From assembly GCF_005871085.1 (NCBI RefSeq), contig NZ_VAUP01000041.1:124001-188000 (forward strand): a DNA stretch of 64,000 bases. The letters are read 5' to 3'. This document shows positions 1-9,078 of the stretch, piece after piece. The translations under genes and the position numbers were made by a program. Each line of letters opens with the position of its first letter. Position 1 is the first letter of the stretch. The stretch is from Xanthobacter autotrophicus (GTDB lineage Bacteria > Pseudomonadota > Alphaproteobacteria > Rhizobiales > Xanthobacteraceae). The notes under the pieces are model-generated. The model was not told the DNA's origin and ran no database searches. It saw only the letters and a program-made list of their open reading frames with translations.

Positions 1-2
1 CC

Positions 3-539
3 CGCAACGAAATGATGCCGCTTTTGCGCTCCGACCCCTCGGCGCTGGCGCGGCGCGGCATCGAAGTGGTGCGCAACGGGTCCGGCGGCTATTCCTTCCG
101 GCAGGTGCCCAGCGAACGCAACGCCTTGGGACGCATCAAGTTCATGTTCCCCAACGACCATTCGGTCTACCTGCACGACACCCCGTCCAAGGCGCTGTTC
201 CAGAACGACCGGCGCGCCTACAGCCATGGCTGCGTGCGGGTCTATGAGCCGCTCAAGTTCGGCGAGGTCATCTTCAATCTCGGCCTGCCCAACGACAACT
301 GGACCCAGTCGCGCATCGGCAAGATGTTCGGCAGCTCCGAGCGCTATGTGAACCTGAAGCAGCGCTTCCCGGTGCACATCGTCTATTTCAACGTGGTGGT
401 GGACGATGCCGGCCGCCTTGCGGTGCGCGAGGACCTCTACGGCATCAATGCCGAGACCAAGACCCTGCTCGGCCTCACCAGCAAGCAGCGAATCGCCGAC
501 GGCACTTCCACCCGGGGTACCGCGCCCAAGACGCGCTGA
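3..539 (+). CDS. L,D-transpeptidase, YcbB/YkuD type (5' end outside window)
   Basis: This is the C-terminal part of a periplasmic L,D-transpeptidase, which makes 3-3 cross-links in peptidoglycan or attaches proteins to it. The reading frame is open to the left edge, so the start lies upstream. The catalytic YkuD signature SHGCVRV is clear, with the nucleophilic Cys codon at 231-233, preceded by VYLHDTPSK, which is typical of the large YcbB (LdtD-like) branch. Such proteins are usually well over 400 residues, so more than half is missing here. A strong terminator follows the stop codon. The family call is firm; which paralogue it is cannot be told. Confidence 0.88.
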   Translation, partial: RNEMMPLLRSDPSALARRGIEVVRNGSGGYSFRQVPSERNALGRIKFMFPNDHSVYLHDTPSKALFQNDRRAYSHGCVRVYEPLKFGEVIFNLGLPNDNWTQSRIGKMFGSSERYVNLKQRFPVHIVYFNVVVDDAGRLAVREDLYGINAETKTLLGLTSKQRIADGTSTRGTAPKTR

Positions 540-563
540 CCCTTCACACCATACCGCCACGAC

Positions 564-595
564 AGGGACGGCCCAACGGCCGTCCCTTTATTTTT
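564..595 (+). terminator. Rho-independent terminator after the L,D-transpeptidase gene
   Basis: A perfect 10-bp stem, AGGGACGGCC (564-573) with GGCCGTCCCT (578-587), has a 4-nt loop and is followed by TTATTTTT. It starts 25 nt after the stop codon. Confidence 0.9.
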
Positions 596-903
596 CAATG
601 ATTTGAAACATATCGCGCTGCGATAGCGCGTCAGTCTGCCGCATTTTGACCCTGTGAATATCGCACGTAACAGGTTGCCTGGTGCGGCAAAGCCACAGCC
701 TGCCGAAAGGAGCGGCACGTTTTTGCCACACTCCGCCGATAACTCACGGACCCGTGACCGATCAATGGGGGAAACCTCGGCGGCGGCCGCATGGGGGCGC
801 GGGGTGTCAACTCACCCTTAACCGAACCCGACAAGACTCTCATCCCATAGCGTCGCGGCAACAGTCGCGGCGTCCTTGACATCTGAGCCTCGGGTTCGAG
901 ACA
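596..903. other. Gap between the L,D-transpeptidase terminator and the DUF882 gene
   Basis: No gene is recognisable. A small hairpin, CGCGCT/AGCGCG, lies at 614-630. A TTGACA hexamer at 876-881 sits too close to the proposed TTG start at 904 to serve it as a -35 box unless the true start is further downstream. The rest shows no clear signal. Confidence 0.4.
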
Positions 904-2430
904 TTGGCCATCCGTTCCGCGACCACCGCCGCCCGATCCCTGCGCGCAAAAGCCTTGCGCTTCGCAGGGCTGCCTGCGCTCCGGGCGGTCGCCATCGGGA
1001 CGAGCCTGCTGATCGCCGGCACCTCGTCGCTGCAGAATGCGGTGGCCAACGGCGACACCCGCACCATCACCCTGCACCACACCCATTCCGGCGAGAGCGG
1101 CAGCTTCACCTTCAAGAAGAACGGCCGCTATGACGGCGAGGTACTGGCCCAGCTCAATCATTTCCTGCGGGACTGGCGCAACCAGAAGTCCACGCAGATG
1201 GATCCGGCCCTGTTCGACATCGTATGGGAGGTCTATCGCGAGACCGACGCCACGGCGCCCATCCAGATCGTGTCCTCCTACCGCTCGCCCGAGACCAATT
1301 CCATGCTGCGCGCGCGCTCCAGCGGCGTGGCGAAATTCTCCCAGCACATGCTGGGCCGGGCCATGGATTTCTATATTCCGGGCGTGAACCTCACCGAGCT
1401 GCGCGTGGCCGGCCTTCGGCTCCAGCGGGGCGGCGTGGGCTTCTATCCCACCTCGGGCTCGCCCTTCGTCCACATGGACACGGGCAACGTGCGCCACTGG
1501 CCGCGCATGACCCATGACCAGCTCGCCCGCGTCTTCCCCGACGGCAAGACCGTGCATGTGGGCACCGATGGACGCCCGCTCTCGGGCTATGCGGCGGCCC
1601 TCGCCGAAATCCAGGCCCGCGGCTCCAAGGCCGGCGTCGCCGTGGCTTCGGCCGATGGCGGCAAGGGCGTGAAGAACTTCTTCTCCGGCCTGTTCGGCAA
1701 GAAGGATGCGGAGGACGACGAGGGCGGCGAGACCACCACCGTCGCGGCCGCCGCCAGCGCCCAGGAGCCCGCCACCCAGGAAACCGCGCCCGCCCGCGCC
1801 AGCGCCAAACCCGCGCCGGCCACCGCCGCCGTCCAGGTGGCGACCGCGCCCGTGCCCCCGTCCCGTCCGGCCGAGATCGCCGCCGGAGCGCTGGTGGCCG
1901 CCAATGCCAGCCTGTTCGCCCCTCTGCCCCAGCGTCGCCCGGCCGAGGCCGGTGGTCGCGACGCCCGGGTGGCGAGCCTGACCGCGCCCGGCTCCAATGC
2001 CGGTGCGGCGCCGTTGCCCGCCGTCATCACCCGCGGCGTGGCGAGCGAAGACGGTCCGGCGCTGGGCTATGCCTCTCCGGGCCCCCTGAGCGAGCAGCGC
2101 AGCGCCCTCTCGGGCGGCATGATGCCCAACGCCCCTACCCCGACCGTGGCCCACGCGCCCGCGACCCCCGGAAAGCCGCGCGCCCGGGTCAGCGAGATCA
2201 CGTTCGGCCGGCTGTTCCTGTCGCCGAGCCTCGCCACGGAACTGTATCTGCGCACGCCGGAGCTGCGGCAGCTCGCCACCTTCATGGCGCCGCCCCACGA
2301 AGTGGTGGCCACCGCCTTCTCGCGGGATGCCTCGTTCGGCCTGAAATCGCGCTTTTCCGGCACCGCGGTGGCGGACCTGCCCACCTATGTGTTCCGCGCG
2401 CCCGCCCTCGCCTATACCCAGCGCATGTGA
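904..2430 (+). CDS. DUF882 / M15-like peptidase (YcbK family), exported
   Basis: A 508-residue exported protein. It has a basic N-terminus and hydrophobic stretch (about 26-48), then a DUF882/peptidase M15 domain (about 50-215). The likely zinc ligands are visible: H148 and D155 in QHMLGRAMDF, and H198 in the segment starting VHMDTGN. The family is related to D-Ala-D-Ala metallopeptidases, so a role in peptidoglycan trimming is inferred. A long Ala/Pro-rich linker (about 240-420) joins it to a conserved-looking C-terminal segment of about 75 residues. The start is TTG; no in-frame ATG precedes the domain, so the exact start is uncertain. It lies downstream of another cell-wall gene but behind that gene's terminator. 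Confidence 0.85.
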   Translation: MAIRSATTAARSLRAKALRFAGLPALRAVAIGTSLLIAGTSSLQNAVANGDTRTITLHHTHSGESGSFTFKKNGRYDGEVLAQLNHFLRDWRNQKSTQMDPALFDIVWEVYRETDATAPIQIVSSYRSPETNSMLRARSSGVAKFSQHMLGRAMDFYIPGVNLTELRVAGLRLQRGGVGFYPTSGSPFVHMDTGNVRHWPRMTHDQLARVFPDGKTVHVGTDGRPLSGYAAALAEIQARGSKAGVAVASADGGKGVKNFFSGLFGKKDAEDDEGGETTTVAAAASAQEPATQETAPARASAKPAPATAAVQVATAPVPPSRPAEIAAGALVAANASLFAPLPQRRPAEAGGRDARVASLTAPGSNAGAAPLPAVITRGVASEDGPALGYASPGPLSEQRSALSGGMMPNAPTPTVAHAPATPGKPRARVSEITFGRLFLSPSLATELYLRTPELRQLATFMAPPHEVVATAFSRDASFGLKSRFSGTAVADLPTYVFRAPALAYTQRM

Positions 2431-2508
2431 GGGGCGAAGGCGCCCGCACCTGAGATAGGCGGCTGACGCGGCGGGGCACTCCCCGCCGCCCTGAATTGCT
2501 CCAGAAGC

Positions 2509-2568
2509 TTGTGTTAACGCGCTTTTTTTTCAAGCGAAGCGCTGTCCGCTTCGCTTGAAAATGCCCTA
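2509..2568 (-). repeat. Dispersed palindromic repeat, copy 1
   Basis: Read on the minus strand this starts CTAGGGCATTTTC, passes through an inverted repeat (2527-2540 with 2548-2561, 14 bp perfect) and ends near GTTAACAC. It resembles three other gaps in the window (26321, 37163, 56505) that share a GAGCA-TTTTC start, a GGTTCGC-like centre and a TGCGTTAA-like end. It lies between the convergent DUF882 and gapR genes. The stem is bordered by T on the left and A on the right, so it lacks a U-tract in either direction. Confidence 0.6.
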
Positions 2569-2829
2569 GACGAAGATGCCCAGCGCCTGGAGATAAAGCT
2601 CCACGATCGCTTCCAGCTCCTTGCGCTCCTCCGCGTCTTCCTTGCGGATCTTGAGGATGGCGCGCAGGGCCTTCACGTCGAAGCCGTTGGCCTTGGCCTC
2701 GGCGAACACATCCTTGATGTCGTCAGCGATGGCCTTCTTCTCCTCCTCGAGGCGCTCGATGCGCTCGATGAAGGACTTGAGCTGCTCCTTGGCAAAGCCC
2801 GCGGGGCCGTCTGATACGTCTTCAGCCAC
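2566..2829 (-). CDS. gapR: GapR family nucleoid-associated protein (DUF2312)
   Basis: A small, highly charged helical protein of the DUF2312 family. Caulobacter GapR, the characterised member, binds AT-rich overtwisted DNA and supports replication. The family core is easy to see: an N-terminal coiled coil with [18 protein letters not shown], then [14 protein letters not shown] and a C-terminal ELYLQALG. The GTG at 2829 gives an 88-residue protein, the usual length. A longer frame reaches back to 2871, but those residues do not look like the family. It is monocistronic and convergent with the DUF882 gene. Confidence 0.9.
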   Translation of the reverse strand: MAEDVSDGPAGFAKEQLKSFIERIERLEEEKKAIADDIKDVFAEAKANGFDVKALRAILKIRKEDAEERKELEAIVELYLQALGIFV

Positions 2830-3159
2830 CTGGCCGGTCTCCTTGGCTCGAAAGCGCGCTCCAAAGGCCAAGCCAGCCTGCGGAACGCGCGAAATACGGG
2901 TCCGAAGCCGGCACGGCTCCAGAACGGGAGGAAGATAGAGGCCGCCGCGCGGGTCCGCGTCAAGGATGCGTCCCCGCTATCCACGCCGCAGCCGGGATAG
3001 GACGGCAACTTATGGTATCTCGATCCGAAATGCCGGTCCGATGGCCCCACCACCCGGGAGAAACCGGCCCTGTTGCGGCGGGCCGGGATTGGCGCGATAC
3101 CCCGCCCAGCCTCGACCGCCGCTTCCGGCGCGCCTGATGCCCCGAACCCGATTCCATCC
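2830..3159. other. Divergent intergenic region between gapR and the DMT transporter
   Basis: This must hold the promoters of gapR (minus) and of the transporter (plus). The reading frame of the transporter extends back to a TTG at 3073 with unconserved-looking residues. No convincing promoter hexamers, operator or hairpin could be picked out by eye. Confidence 0.35.
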
Positions 3160-4128
3160 GTGACAGCCCAGCCCTTCCCGCGCCTCGCCCTCGGCATCGC
3201 GACACTGACCCTCGGCGCGCTCGCCATGGGCGCCTCGGTCCTGTTCGTGCGGCAGGCGGATGTGGGGCCGTTCGCCAGCGCCTTCTGGCGGGTGGGCCTC
3301 GCCTTGCCCGTGCTCGCCGCCTGGGCCGCGCTGGCGGAGGGGCGCCGAGCGTTCCGGCCGGATCGCGCCTCGCTGCTGGCCGGGGGCTTCTTTGCCGGCG
3401 ACCTCATCTTCTGGCACCTCGCCATTCTCGGCACCACGGTTGCCAATGCCACCGTGCTCGCCACCACCTCCCCGGTCTGGATCACCGCCTTCGCCGTTCT
3501 GGTGCTGCGCCAGAAGGTCTCCCGCGCCGGCTGGACCGGGCTCGGCCTGTGCGGGCTCGGGGCGCTGGCGCTGGTGGGCCGCAGCTGGCAGTTCGATCCC
3601 GCCCACCTGCCGGGTGACGCCGCCGGACTGGTCACCGCCCTGTTTTTCGCCGGCTATTTCCTCGCCCTGAGCCGCGCCCGACTGACGCGGAGCGCTGCGG
3701 CAGCGACGCTGGTGTCCACCGCCGCCACGACAGTCATCCTGTTCGGGGTGGCTCTTCTCGCCGAGCTGAACCTGTGGCCTGCGAGCGCCGGAGGGGTGGC
3801 AGCGCTGGTGGCCTTGGCCCTCGTCGCCCAGGTGGGCGGGCAGGGGCTGATGGCGGTGGGACTCGCTTTGGTGCCGCCGGCCTTCGGCGCGCTGGTGTTC
3901 TTCCTGGAGGTGGTGTCGGCGGCGGTGCTCGGCGCCGTCCTGCTGCACGAACCCATCGGCGCCCTTCAGGCGGTGGGCGGGCTGCTCATCCTCACCGGGC
4001 TGGTGGTGGCCCGGCCGCGGCAGGCCGAGGGGCGAGCGCTGCCTCGCTCGCGCCCCGATCCGGCGGCAGAAGGGGCGGCAACGGCCCAAGACCGCCCGCC
4101 AGACCGCCCATCCTCGCGCGGGCATTGA
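3160..4128 (+). CDS. DMT superfamily transporter (EamA family)
   Basis: An inner-membrane transporter of the drug/metabolite (EamA) superfamily with about ten hydrophobic segments in two repeats, for example ALAMGASVLFVRQA at the start and FGALVFFLEVVSAAVLGAVL near the end. Such proteins export amino acids or other metabolites; the substrate cannot be read from sequence. GTG at 3160 gives 322 residues with a short N-terminus before the first membrane helix, which is usual; a TTG at 3073 would add 29 low-complexity residues. The C-terminal tail of about 35 residues is polar and proline-rich. Confidence 0.85.
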   Translation: MTAQPFPRLALGIATLTLGALAMGASVLFVRQADVGPFASAFWRVGLALPVLAAWAALAEGRRAFRPDRASLLAGGFFAGDLIFWHLAILGTTVANATVLATTSPVWITAFAVLVLRQKVSRAGWTGLGLCGLGALALVGRSWQFDPAHLPGDAAGLVTALFFAGYFLALSRARLTRSAAAATLVSTAATTVILFGVALLAELNLWPASAGGVAALVALALVAQVGGQGLMAVGLALVPPAFGALVFFLEVVSAAVLGAVLLHEPIGALQAVGGLLILTGLVVARPRQAEGRALPRSRPDPAAEGAATAQDRPPDRPSSRGH

Positions 4129-4163
4129 CGGGCCGGTGCCGGAGAGGCACACACCATCGCGAC

Positions 4164-4721
4164 ATGTCCTTCCCCTCCGACGGCATGACCCGTTTCTTCC
4201 CCCTGAGCCAGCGCCTCGCGCGTGCGATGTCGCGCGACAGCCGCCGTTTGTGCCAAGCGCTGCTCGTGCTGTGCGCGGCGGTGCCGGCCGTGTCGCTCTT
4301 TCCCGATGCCGCCGCCGCCGAATTCCGCCTGTGCAACCGCACCCAGAGCCGGATCGGCATCGCCCTCGGCTACAAGGACGGCGATATCTGGACCACGGAA
4401 GGCTGGTGGAACGTCTCGGCGAACAGCTGCGAGACCTTGCTGCGCGGCGAGCTGACGGCTCGGTTCTATTACCTCTACGCCGTGGACTACGACCAGGGCG
4501 GGGAATGGGCCGGCAAGGCCTATATGTGCACGCGGGAAAAGGAATTCACCATCAAGGCCGCCGACGACTGCCTCGCCCGCGGCTTCGATCGCACCGGCTT
4601 CTTCGAGGTGGACACTCAGGAGCAGAAGGCCTGGACCGTGCAGCTGACCGAATCGGGACAGAGCAAGCCGGCACAGGCGAACGTGCCTCCGCCGCCTCCC
4701 CCGCCGCCCAGACCTAGATAG
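4164..4721 (+). CDS. DUF1036 domain protein, exported
   Basis: A 185-residue secreted protein. The signal peptide ends near AAAA at about residue 52, and the DUF1036 domain follows: FRLCNRTQSRIGIALGYKD, then WTTEGWWNV and a Cys-containing C-terminal half. Four Cys residues in the mature part may form disulfides. The tail is a run of prolines. DUF1036 is common in Hyphomicrobiales and has no established function. ATG at 4164 is preferred because it gives a complete signal peptide. It follows the DMT transporter by 35 nt and may be cotranscribed with it. Confidence 0.8.
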   Translation: MSFPSDGMTRFFPLSQRLARAMSRDSRRLCQALLVLCAAVPAVSLFPDAAAAEFRLCNRTQSRIGIALGYKDGDIWTTEGWWNVSANSCETLLRGELTARFYYLYAVDYDQGGEWAGKAYMCTREKEFTIKAADDCLARGFDRTGFFEVDTQEQKAWTVQLTESGQSKPAQANVPPPPPPPPRPR

Positions 4722-4772
4722 GCAATCCCAGATAAGGCGGGCCCGGCAAGGACGGCGCCGGGGCGGTCGGCC

Positions 4773-5504
4773 TCAGATGCCGCGACCTTCCACCTTCAAC
4801 GACAGCTGGCTTTCCATCTCTTCGGCGCCGTCGAGGCGCGGATTGACCTCGCGCGCCTTGCGCACCGCCTCCAGCGCGCGCTTGTCGTCGCCCAATTCGC
4901 GCATGATGAGGGCGAGGCCGTAGAGCATGGCGTATTGGCGCGGCTCGCGGGCCAGCACCTCGCGGATGTCGGCGAGGGCGCCGCCATAATCGTCGCGCAT
5001 GTAGAGAATGGTAGCGCGCTTGCTGCGGGCGCCCAGATCGTCGGGCTCGATCTCGATGACCTGGTCGAGGATCTGAAGGGCGAGGTCGAACGCCTTGGCC
5101 TCTGCGGCCGCGCCAGCCCGCGCCATCAGCAGGTCCACGCTCGGGCTGCCGGACTCGGAGAACAGCTGGTCGAGCCGGTCGGCGATCATCTTGGAGCTGC
5201 GGTCGTCCGGCGCCACTTTCAGCGCGGCGAACAGGCCTTCGAGCTGGGTGCGCTTGTCCTTGGGCAGGCGCGGGCGCGCGGGGGCGGCCTCTGCAGGCGG
5301 GCGGGCCTCGGACGGCCCCGTGGGCACGCCGGGCAACGGCACGGGAATGCGCTCTCCCGGCAGCACGGATTGGGCTGCGGCACCTGTGGACAACGCGACC
5401 ATGAGGGGAAGAGAGAAAAGAAGCGCAGCCGGCCAAGCGCGCCTCTCCCATCTGCGGAAAGTGCGGATGAAAGGGGCGGGAATGGGCGGCGTGTCCTCGG
5501 TCAT
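4773..5504 (-). CDS. TPR-repeat protein, exported
   Basis: A 243-residue protein with an N-terminal signal or anchor segment (WPAALLFSLPLMVALSTGAAA), a proline-rich spacer and a C-terminal region of tetratricopeptide helices (about residues 80-235). TPR units end in patterns such as A-KAFDLALQILDQVIEIEPDD and DDKRALEAVRKAREVNP. It probably scaffolds other envelope proteins; no partner is evident. An in-frame start at 5534 would add ten residues. Confidence 0.75.
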   Translation of the reverse strand: MTEDTPPIPAPFIRTFRRWERRAWPAALLFSLPLMVALSTGAAAQSVLPGERIPVPLPGVPTGPSEARPPAEAAPARPRLPKDKRTQLEGLFAALKVAPDDRSSKMIADRLDQLFSESGSPSVDLLMARAGAAAEAKAFDLALQILDQVIEIEPDDLGARSKRATILYMRDDYGGALADIREVLAREPRQYAMLYGLALIMRELGDDKRALEAVRKAREVNPRLDGAEEMESQLSLKVEGRGI

Positions 5505-5662
5505 TCCTGAAGTTTCCGCCCAAGCGCCGATCACGTCAACTCACCCGCCGGCGGGAAGCCGGGCGGGGCGGTCACGATGCGGGGAGACGGCAGGCGACAG
5601 AGGCTAGCACAGAACCCGGTAGGGCAAGCAATGGCGCGGGCAGAGGTGAACGCCCGCGCGGC

Positions 5663-5788
5663 TCAGCCCTGGCGCGCCTTGTAGCGCTTCTGGGTCTTGT
5701 TGATGATGTAGACGCGGCCCTTGCGGCGGACGAGACGGTTGTCCCGGTGGCGGCCGAGCAGCGACTTCAGCGAATTGCGGATCTTCAT
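5663..5788 (-). CDS. rpmJ: 50S ribosomal protein L36
   Basis: A 41-residue basic protein matching the long L36 form of alphaproteobacteria: it begins [17 protein letters not shown] and continues with [19 protein letters not shown]. It lacks the zinc-binding Cys/His set of the short L36, which identifies the Cys-minus (C-) form. The ATG is at 5788; a longer frame upstream is not conserved in character. It stands alone, as rpmJ often does in this group, away from the main ribosomal operons. Confidence 0.93.
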   Translation of the reverse strand: MKIRNSLKSLLGRHRDNRLVRRKGRVYIINKTQKRYKARQG

Positions 5789-5914
5789 GACAAACTCTTT
5801 CCGGCCGACCGCTGCGCGTTTCCGCGCGGCCCGTTTCGACACCGTGTTGCTGGATCGAGCCGGCGTGATAAGGGGCGAAGGCGCCGATGTCAATGCAGGC
5901 GGGCCGCCATCGCC

Positions 5915-6397
5915 TCATGCCCGGTGGTAAGGATGGCCCGAAAGGATGGTCACGGCGCGGTAGATCTGCTCCGCCAGCATCACCCGCACCAATTGATGGG
6001 GAAAGGTGGCGGTGCCGTAGGCGACCATGAGCGTGGCCTTGTCCCGCACCGCGTCGCACAGCCCGTCCGCACCGCCGATGACGAAGGCGAGGGCCGATAG
6101 CCCGCCGTCGCGCTGGGCCGCCATGCGCGACGCGAAATCCTCGCTGGAGAGCTGGCGCCCGCGCGGATCGAGCACAATCAGCCCCGCCCCCGCGGGCAAG
6201 GCCGCGAGCAGCGCCGCGCCCTCCTCCGCCATGCGGTCCTCGGCACGGCGGGCGGCGGATTCGGAAATCTCGATCATGTCGCAGGGGCCGAGGCCCAGGG
6301 CCCGGCCGGCAGGACGGATGCGGTCCACGTAGCGCGTGACGAGGTCACGTTCGGCCCCGGCCTTCAGCCGGCCGACACAGGCAAGAACGAGGCGCAC
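5915..6397 (-). CDS. rlmH: 23S rRNA (pseudouridine1915-N3)-methyltransferase RlmH
   Basis: A SPOUT-class methyltransferase that modifies pseudouridine 1915 in helix 69 of 23S rRNA. At 160 residues it is of normal length. Family signatures are present: [23 protein letters not shown], and the C-terminal knot with [16 protein letters not shown] and GHPYHR. It follows rsfS by 30 nt on the same strand in the usual nadD-rsfS-rlmH order, so these are probably cotranscribed. Confidence 0.96.
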   Translation of the reverse strand: MRLVLACVGRLKAGAERDLVTRYVDRIRPAGRALGLGPCDMIEISESAARRAEDRMAEEGAALLAALPAGAGLIVLDPRGRQLSSEDFASRMAAQRDGGLSALAFVIGGADGLCDAVRDKATLMVAYGTATFPHQLVRVMLAEQIYRAVTILSGHPYHRA

Positions 6398-6427
6398 GCG
6401 GCTCTCAGCAAGCCGTGCCGGGGCGCA

Positions 6428-6868
6428 TCAGGGGCGCGTCCCGGACCACATCTTCTCGATGTTGTAGAAGCTGCGGACCTCGGGCTGAAAGACGTGGACG
6501 ATCACGTCGTTCGCGTCGATGAGCACCCAGTCGCAGGCCGGCTGGCCCTCGACCCGCACGTGCTTGATCCCAGCCGCCTTCAGCGCCTCGATGAGGTGCT
6601 CGGCGACAGCACCCACATGCCGCTGCGAGCGGCCGGAGGCGATCACCATGTAGTCGGCGATGGAGGTCTTGCCACGCAGGTCGATGGAGACGATGTCCTC
6701 GGACTTGTCGTCTTCGAGCCGGGCAGTGACGAGGGCGAGAATCTCCTCGGCGTCGGGAAGCGCCCGGGAGACCGTGGCGGGCGGTGTCATCTCAGCGGCC
6801 GCCAGAAGTGCCGTCGTGGACAGGGGTCCAAATCCTCTTGATGGAGGCGACGGCACAAACCGTCGCAC
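6428..6868 (-). CDS. rsfS: Ribosome silencing factor RsfS
   Basis: RsfS binds ribosomal protein L14 on the 50S subunit and blocks subunit joining when nutrients are scarce. The family core is clear: DIVSIDLRGKTSIADYMVIASGRSQRHVGA, ending with WVLIDANDVIVHVF and RSFYNIEKMW (written here in parts, about residues 57-143). The frame opens with GTG at 6868 (146 residues); an ATG at 6790 would give 120 residues and loses no conserved residues, so the start is undecided. It lies between nadD and rlmH. Confidence 0.94.
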   Translation of the reverse strand: MRRFVPSPPSRGFGPLSTTALLAAAEMTPPATVSRALPDAEEILALVTARLEDDKSEDIVSIDLRGKTSIADYMVIASGRSQRHVGAVAEHLIEALKAAGIKHVRVEGQPACDWVLIDANDVIVHVFQPEVRSFYNIEKMWSGTRP

Positions 6869-6899
6869 CCCCGCACAATGGGGCTAAATCAACGAAAAT

Positions 6900-7583
6900 T
6901 CAAGATGTTTGGCGGACCGGCCCGTCGAGCCCCCCGCGCGCGGCCCGTATTCCCGTTGAAGACATGGGGGATTTCAGCCCGTGGAGGAACACCCAGGCGG
7001 GCGGTTTCAGCTCCGCCAGCAGGGGCGCATCGGTCTCCTCGATGCGGTAGCGCCCCAGCGCCTGGGCCGCCACGGAAGCGGTGGCGGCCAGGCTCTCGCC
7101 CATGCGGTCCACCACCGCCATGGGCATGAGATCGGCGATGGCCCGCCAGCGCTGCCAGCGATCGAAACGGGCGAGATTGTCCGCCCCCATGATCCACACG
7201 AAGCGCACCGTGGGCAGGCGCCGGGCCAGATATTCCACGCTCTGGTAGCTGTAGCGCACGCCCAGATCCGCCTCGAAGCCGGTCACGTCGATGCGCGGAT
7301 GGCGCGCCACCCGCCGCGCGATGGCGACACGCTCCTCCAGTGGCGGCAACGCCCGATTGTCCTTCAGCGGATTGCCCGGCGTCACCAGCCACCACACCCG
7401 GTCGAGCCGCAGCCGCCGCAAAGCGAGCAGGCTCGCCGCGCGATGGGCCTCATGGGCCGGGTTGAAGCTGCCGCCGAACAGGCCGACGCGCAGGCCATCG
7501 GTCACCCACGGCATGTGGCGCGCGGCGCGGGGGCTCACCGCGCCGCCGTCCCGCGTCCCCGCGCTGGCGGGTGGAAAGCTCAC
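6900..7583 (-). CDS. nadD: Nicotinate-nucleotide adenylyltransferase
   Basis: NadD makes nicotinate adenine dinucleotide from NaMN and ATP in NAD synthesis. The nucleotidyltransferase motif is visible as [15 protein letters not shown] (residues about 34-48), with the C-terminal ISSTxIR-type element as MSSTGIRA. The enzyme is 227 residues; the family usually has about 190-220, the excess being an N-terminal extension. Its ATG overlaps the proA stop codon by 4 nt (7580-7583), which indicates translational coupling. Confidence 0.95.
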   Translation of the reverse strand: MSFPPASAGTRDGGAVSPRAARHMPWVTDGLRVGLFGGSFNPAHEAHRAASLLALRRLRLDRVWWLVTPGNPLKDNRALPPLEERVAIARRVARHPRIDVTGFEADLGVRYSYQSVEYLARRLPTVRFVWIMGADNLARFDRWQRWRAIADLMPMAVVDRMGESLAATASVAAQALGRYRIEETDAPLLAELKPPAWVFLHGLKSPMSSTGIRAARGGLDGPVRQTS

Positions 7584-8914
7584 GGACGGGTCTGCCCCGA
7601 GCCGTGGATGCGGTATTTGAACGAGGTGAGCTGCTCGGCGCCCACCGGGCCACGGGCATGCATGCGCCCGGTGGCGATGCCGATCTCCCCGCCGAAGCCG
7701 AACTCCCCGCCGTCGGCGAACTGGGTGGAGGCATTGTGGAGCACGATGGCGGAATCCACCTCCGCCAGGAACCGCTCCGCCGTCGCCACGTCCTCGGTGA
7801 CGATGGAATCGGTGTGGTGGGAGCCGTGGGCCTCGATATGAGCGACGGCGCCGGCGAGCCCGTCCACCACTTTGGCGGCGATGATGGCGTCGAGATATTC
7901 CGTGTCCCAGTCCAGCGCCGTGGCGGGCTTCACCCGCGCGTCCACCGCCTGTACGGCCTCGTCGCCGCGCACCTCGCAGCCGGCGTCGATCAGCATCTCC
8001 ACCAGCGGCTTCAGGTGGGTGGCGGCCACCGCCTGGTCCACCAGCAATGTCTCGGCGGCGCCGCAGACGCCGGTGCGGCGCATCTTGGCGTTCAGCACCA
8101 CGGTCTTGGCCATGTCGAGGTCGGCGGCCTTGTCCACATAGACGTGGTTGATGCCGTCCAGATGGGCGAACACCGGCACCCGCGCATCGCTCTGCACCCG
8201 CGCCACCAGGCTCTTGCCGCCGCGCGGCACGATGACATCCATATTATTGTCGAGCCCGGCCAGCATCAGCCCCACCGCCGCGCGATCGGCGACGGCGACG
8301 AACTGCACCGCATCCTCCGGCAGGCCGGCGGACTTGAGGCCGGAGACGAAGGCGCGATGGATGGCGCCGGACGAGGCGATGCTGTCGGAGCCGCCGCGCA
8401 GGATCACGGCATTGCCGGCGCGCAGGCACAGAGCGGCGGCGTCCGCCGTCACATTGGGCCGGCTCTCATAGATGACGCCGATGACCCCCAGCGGCGTGCG
8501 CACGCGCTCGATCTTCAAGCCGTTGGGGCGGGTCCAGCTCTCGGTCACCTCGCCCACGGGATCGGCCAGAGCCGCCACCTGCTCCACGCCCTCGGCCATG
8601 GCCGCGATGCGGGCGGGGGTAAGGGTGAGGCGGTCGAGGAACGAGCCGGTCATGCCGTCCGCCTTTGCCTTGGCCACGTCGCCGGCATTGGCGGCGAGGA
8701 TCTCGTCGGCGGCGGCGCGGATGGCGGCGGCGGCGGCATGGAGCGCCTGCGTCTTCGCCTCGGGCGCGGTGAGGGCGAGGGCGCGGGAGGCGGCGCGGGC
8801 GCGCCGGCCCATGTCGCCCATATAAGCGGCAAGATCCGCCCCGGTATCCGCCGGCGGCACGGACCGGCCCGCGACGGCGGAAACATCGGTACGGGCGGCG
8901 GAGGCGGTGGCCAT
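7580..8914 (-). CDS. proA: Gamma-glutamyl phosphate reductase
   Basis: ProA reduces gamma-glutamyl phosphate to glutamate semialdehyde, the second step of proline synthesis. The protein is an aldehyde-dehydrogenase-fold enzyme of normal length (444 residues from ATG 8914). The catalytic Cys lies in [13 protein letters not shown], and the NADPH-binding region includes [15 protein letters not shown] further in-frame ATG at 8953 would add 13 residues. It is followed by nadD with a 4-nt overlap, but is separated from proB by an unrelated membrane-protein gene. Confidence 0.96.
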   Translation of the reverse strand: MATASAARTDVSAVAGRSVPPADTGADLAAYMGDMGRRARAASRALALTAPEAKTQALHAAAAAIRAAADEILAANAGDVAKAKADGMTGSFLDRLTLTPARIAAMAEGVEQVAALADPVGEVTESWTRPNGLKIERVRTPLGVIGVIYESRPNVTADAAALCLRAGNAVILRGGSDSIASSGAIHRAFVSGLKSAGLPEDAVQFVAVADRAAVGLMLAGLDNNMDVIVPRGGKSLVARVQSDARVPVFAHLDGINHVYVDKAADLDMAKTVVLNAKMRRTGVCGAAETLLVDQAVAATHLKPLVEMLIDAGCEVRGDEAVQAVDARVKPATALDWDTEYLDAIIAAKVVDGLAGAVAHIEAHGSHHTDSIVTEDVATAERFLAEVDSAIVLHNASTQFADGGEFGFGGEIGIATGRMHARGPVGAEQLTSFKYRIHGSGQTRP

Positions 8915-9078
8915 GGCAGGGTCTCGCTGACGGATAAGACGATGGTGCCTCATAAGATAGGCATCACCATCCTGATTAGCACGTCAGAGGCGAAATGCGA
9001 CAGGCCGGAGCAGGGTACCGGACTGGCGGCGTGGTCGTTGGTCGCCAAGGCGATGCTGGCGATGCGGCGGCCTCCCGA

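Noticed and set aside
876-881. TTGACA as -35 box of the DUF882 gene
   Set aside because: It is only 22 nt before the proposed start codon, leaving no room for a -10 box and leader.
631-2298. Long open frame on the minus strand over the DUF882 gene
   Set aside because: Gly/Arg/Ala-rich low-complexity translation without domains; a high-GC shadow of the plus-strand gene.
2527-2561. 14-bp hairpin after the DUF882 gene as a terminator
   Set aside because: The stem is flanked by T on the left and A on the right, so neither RNA strand ends in U; it fits better as the core of the dispersed repeat.
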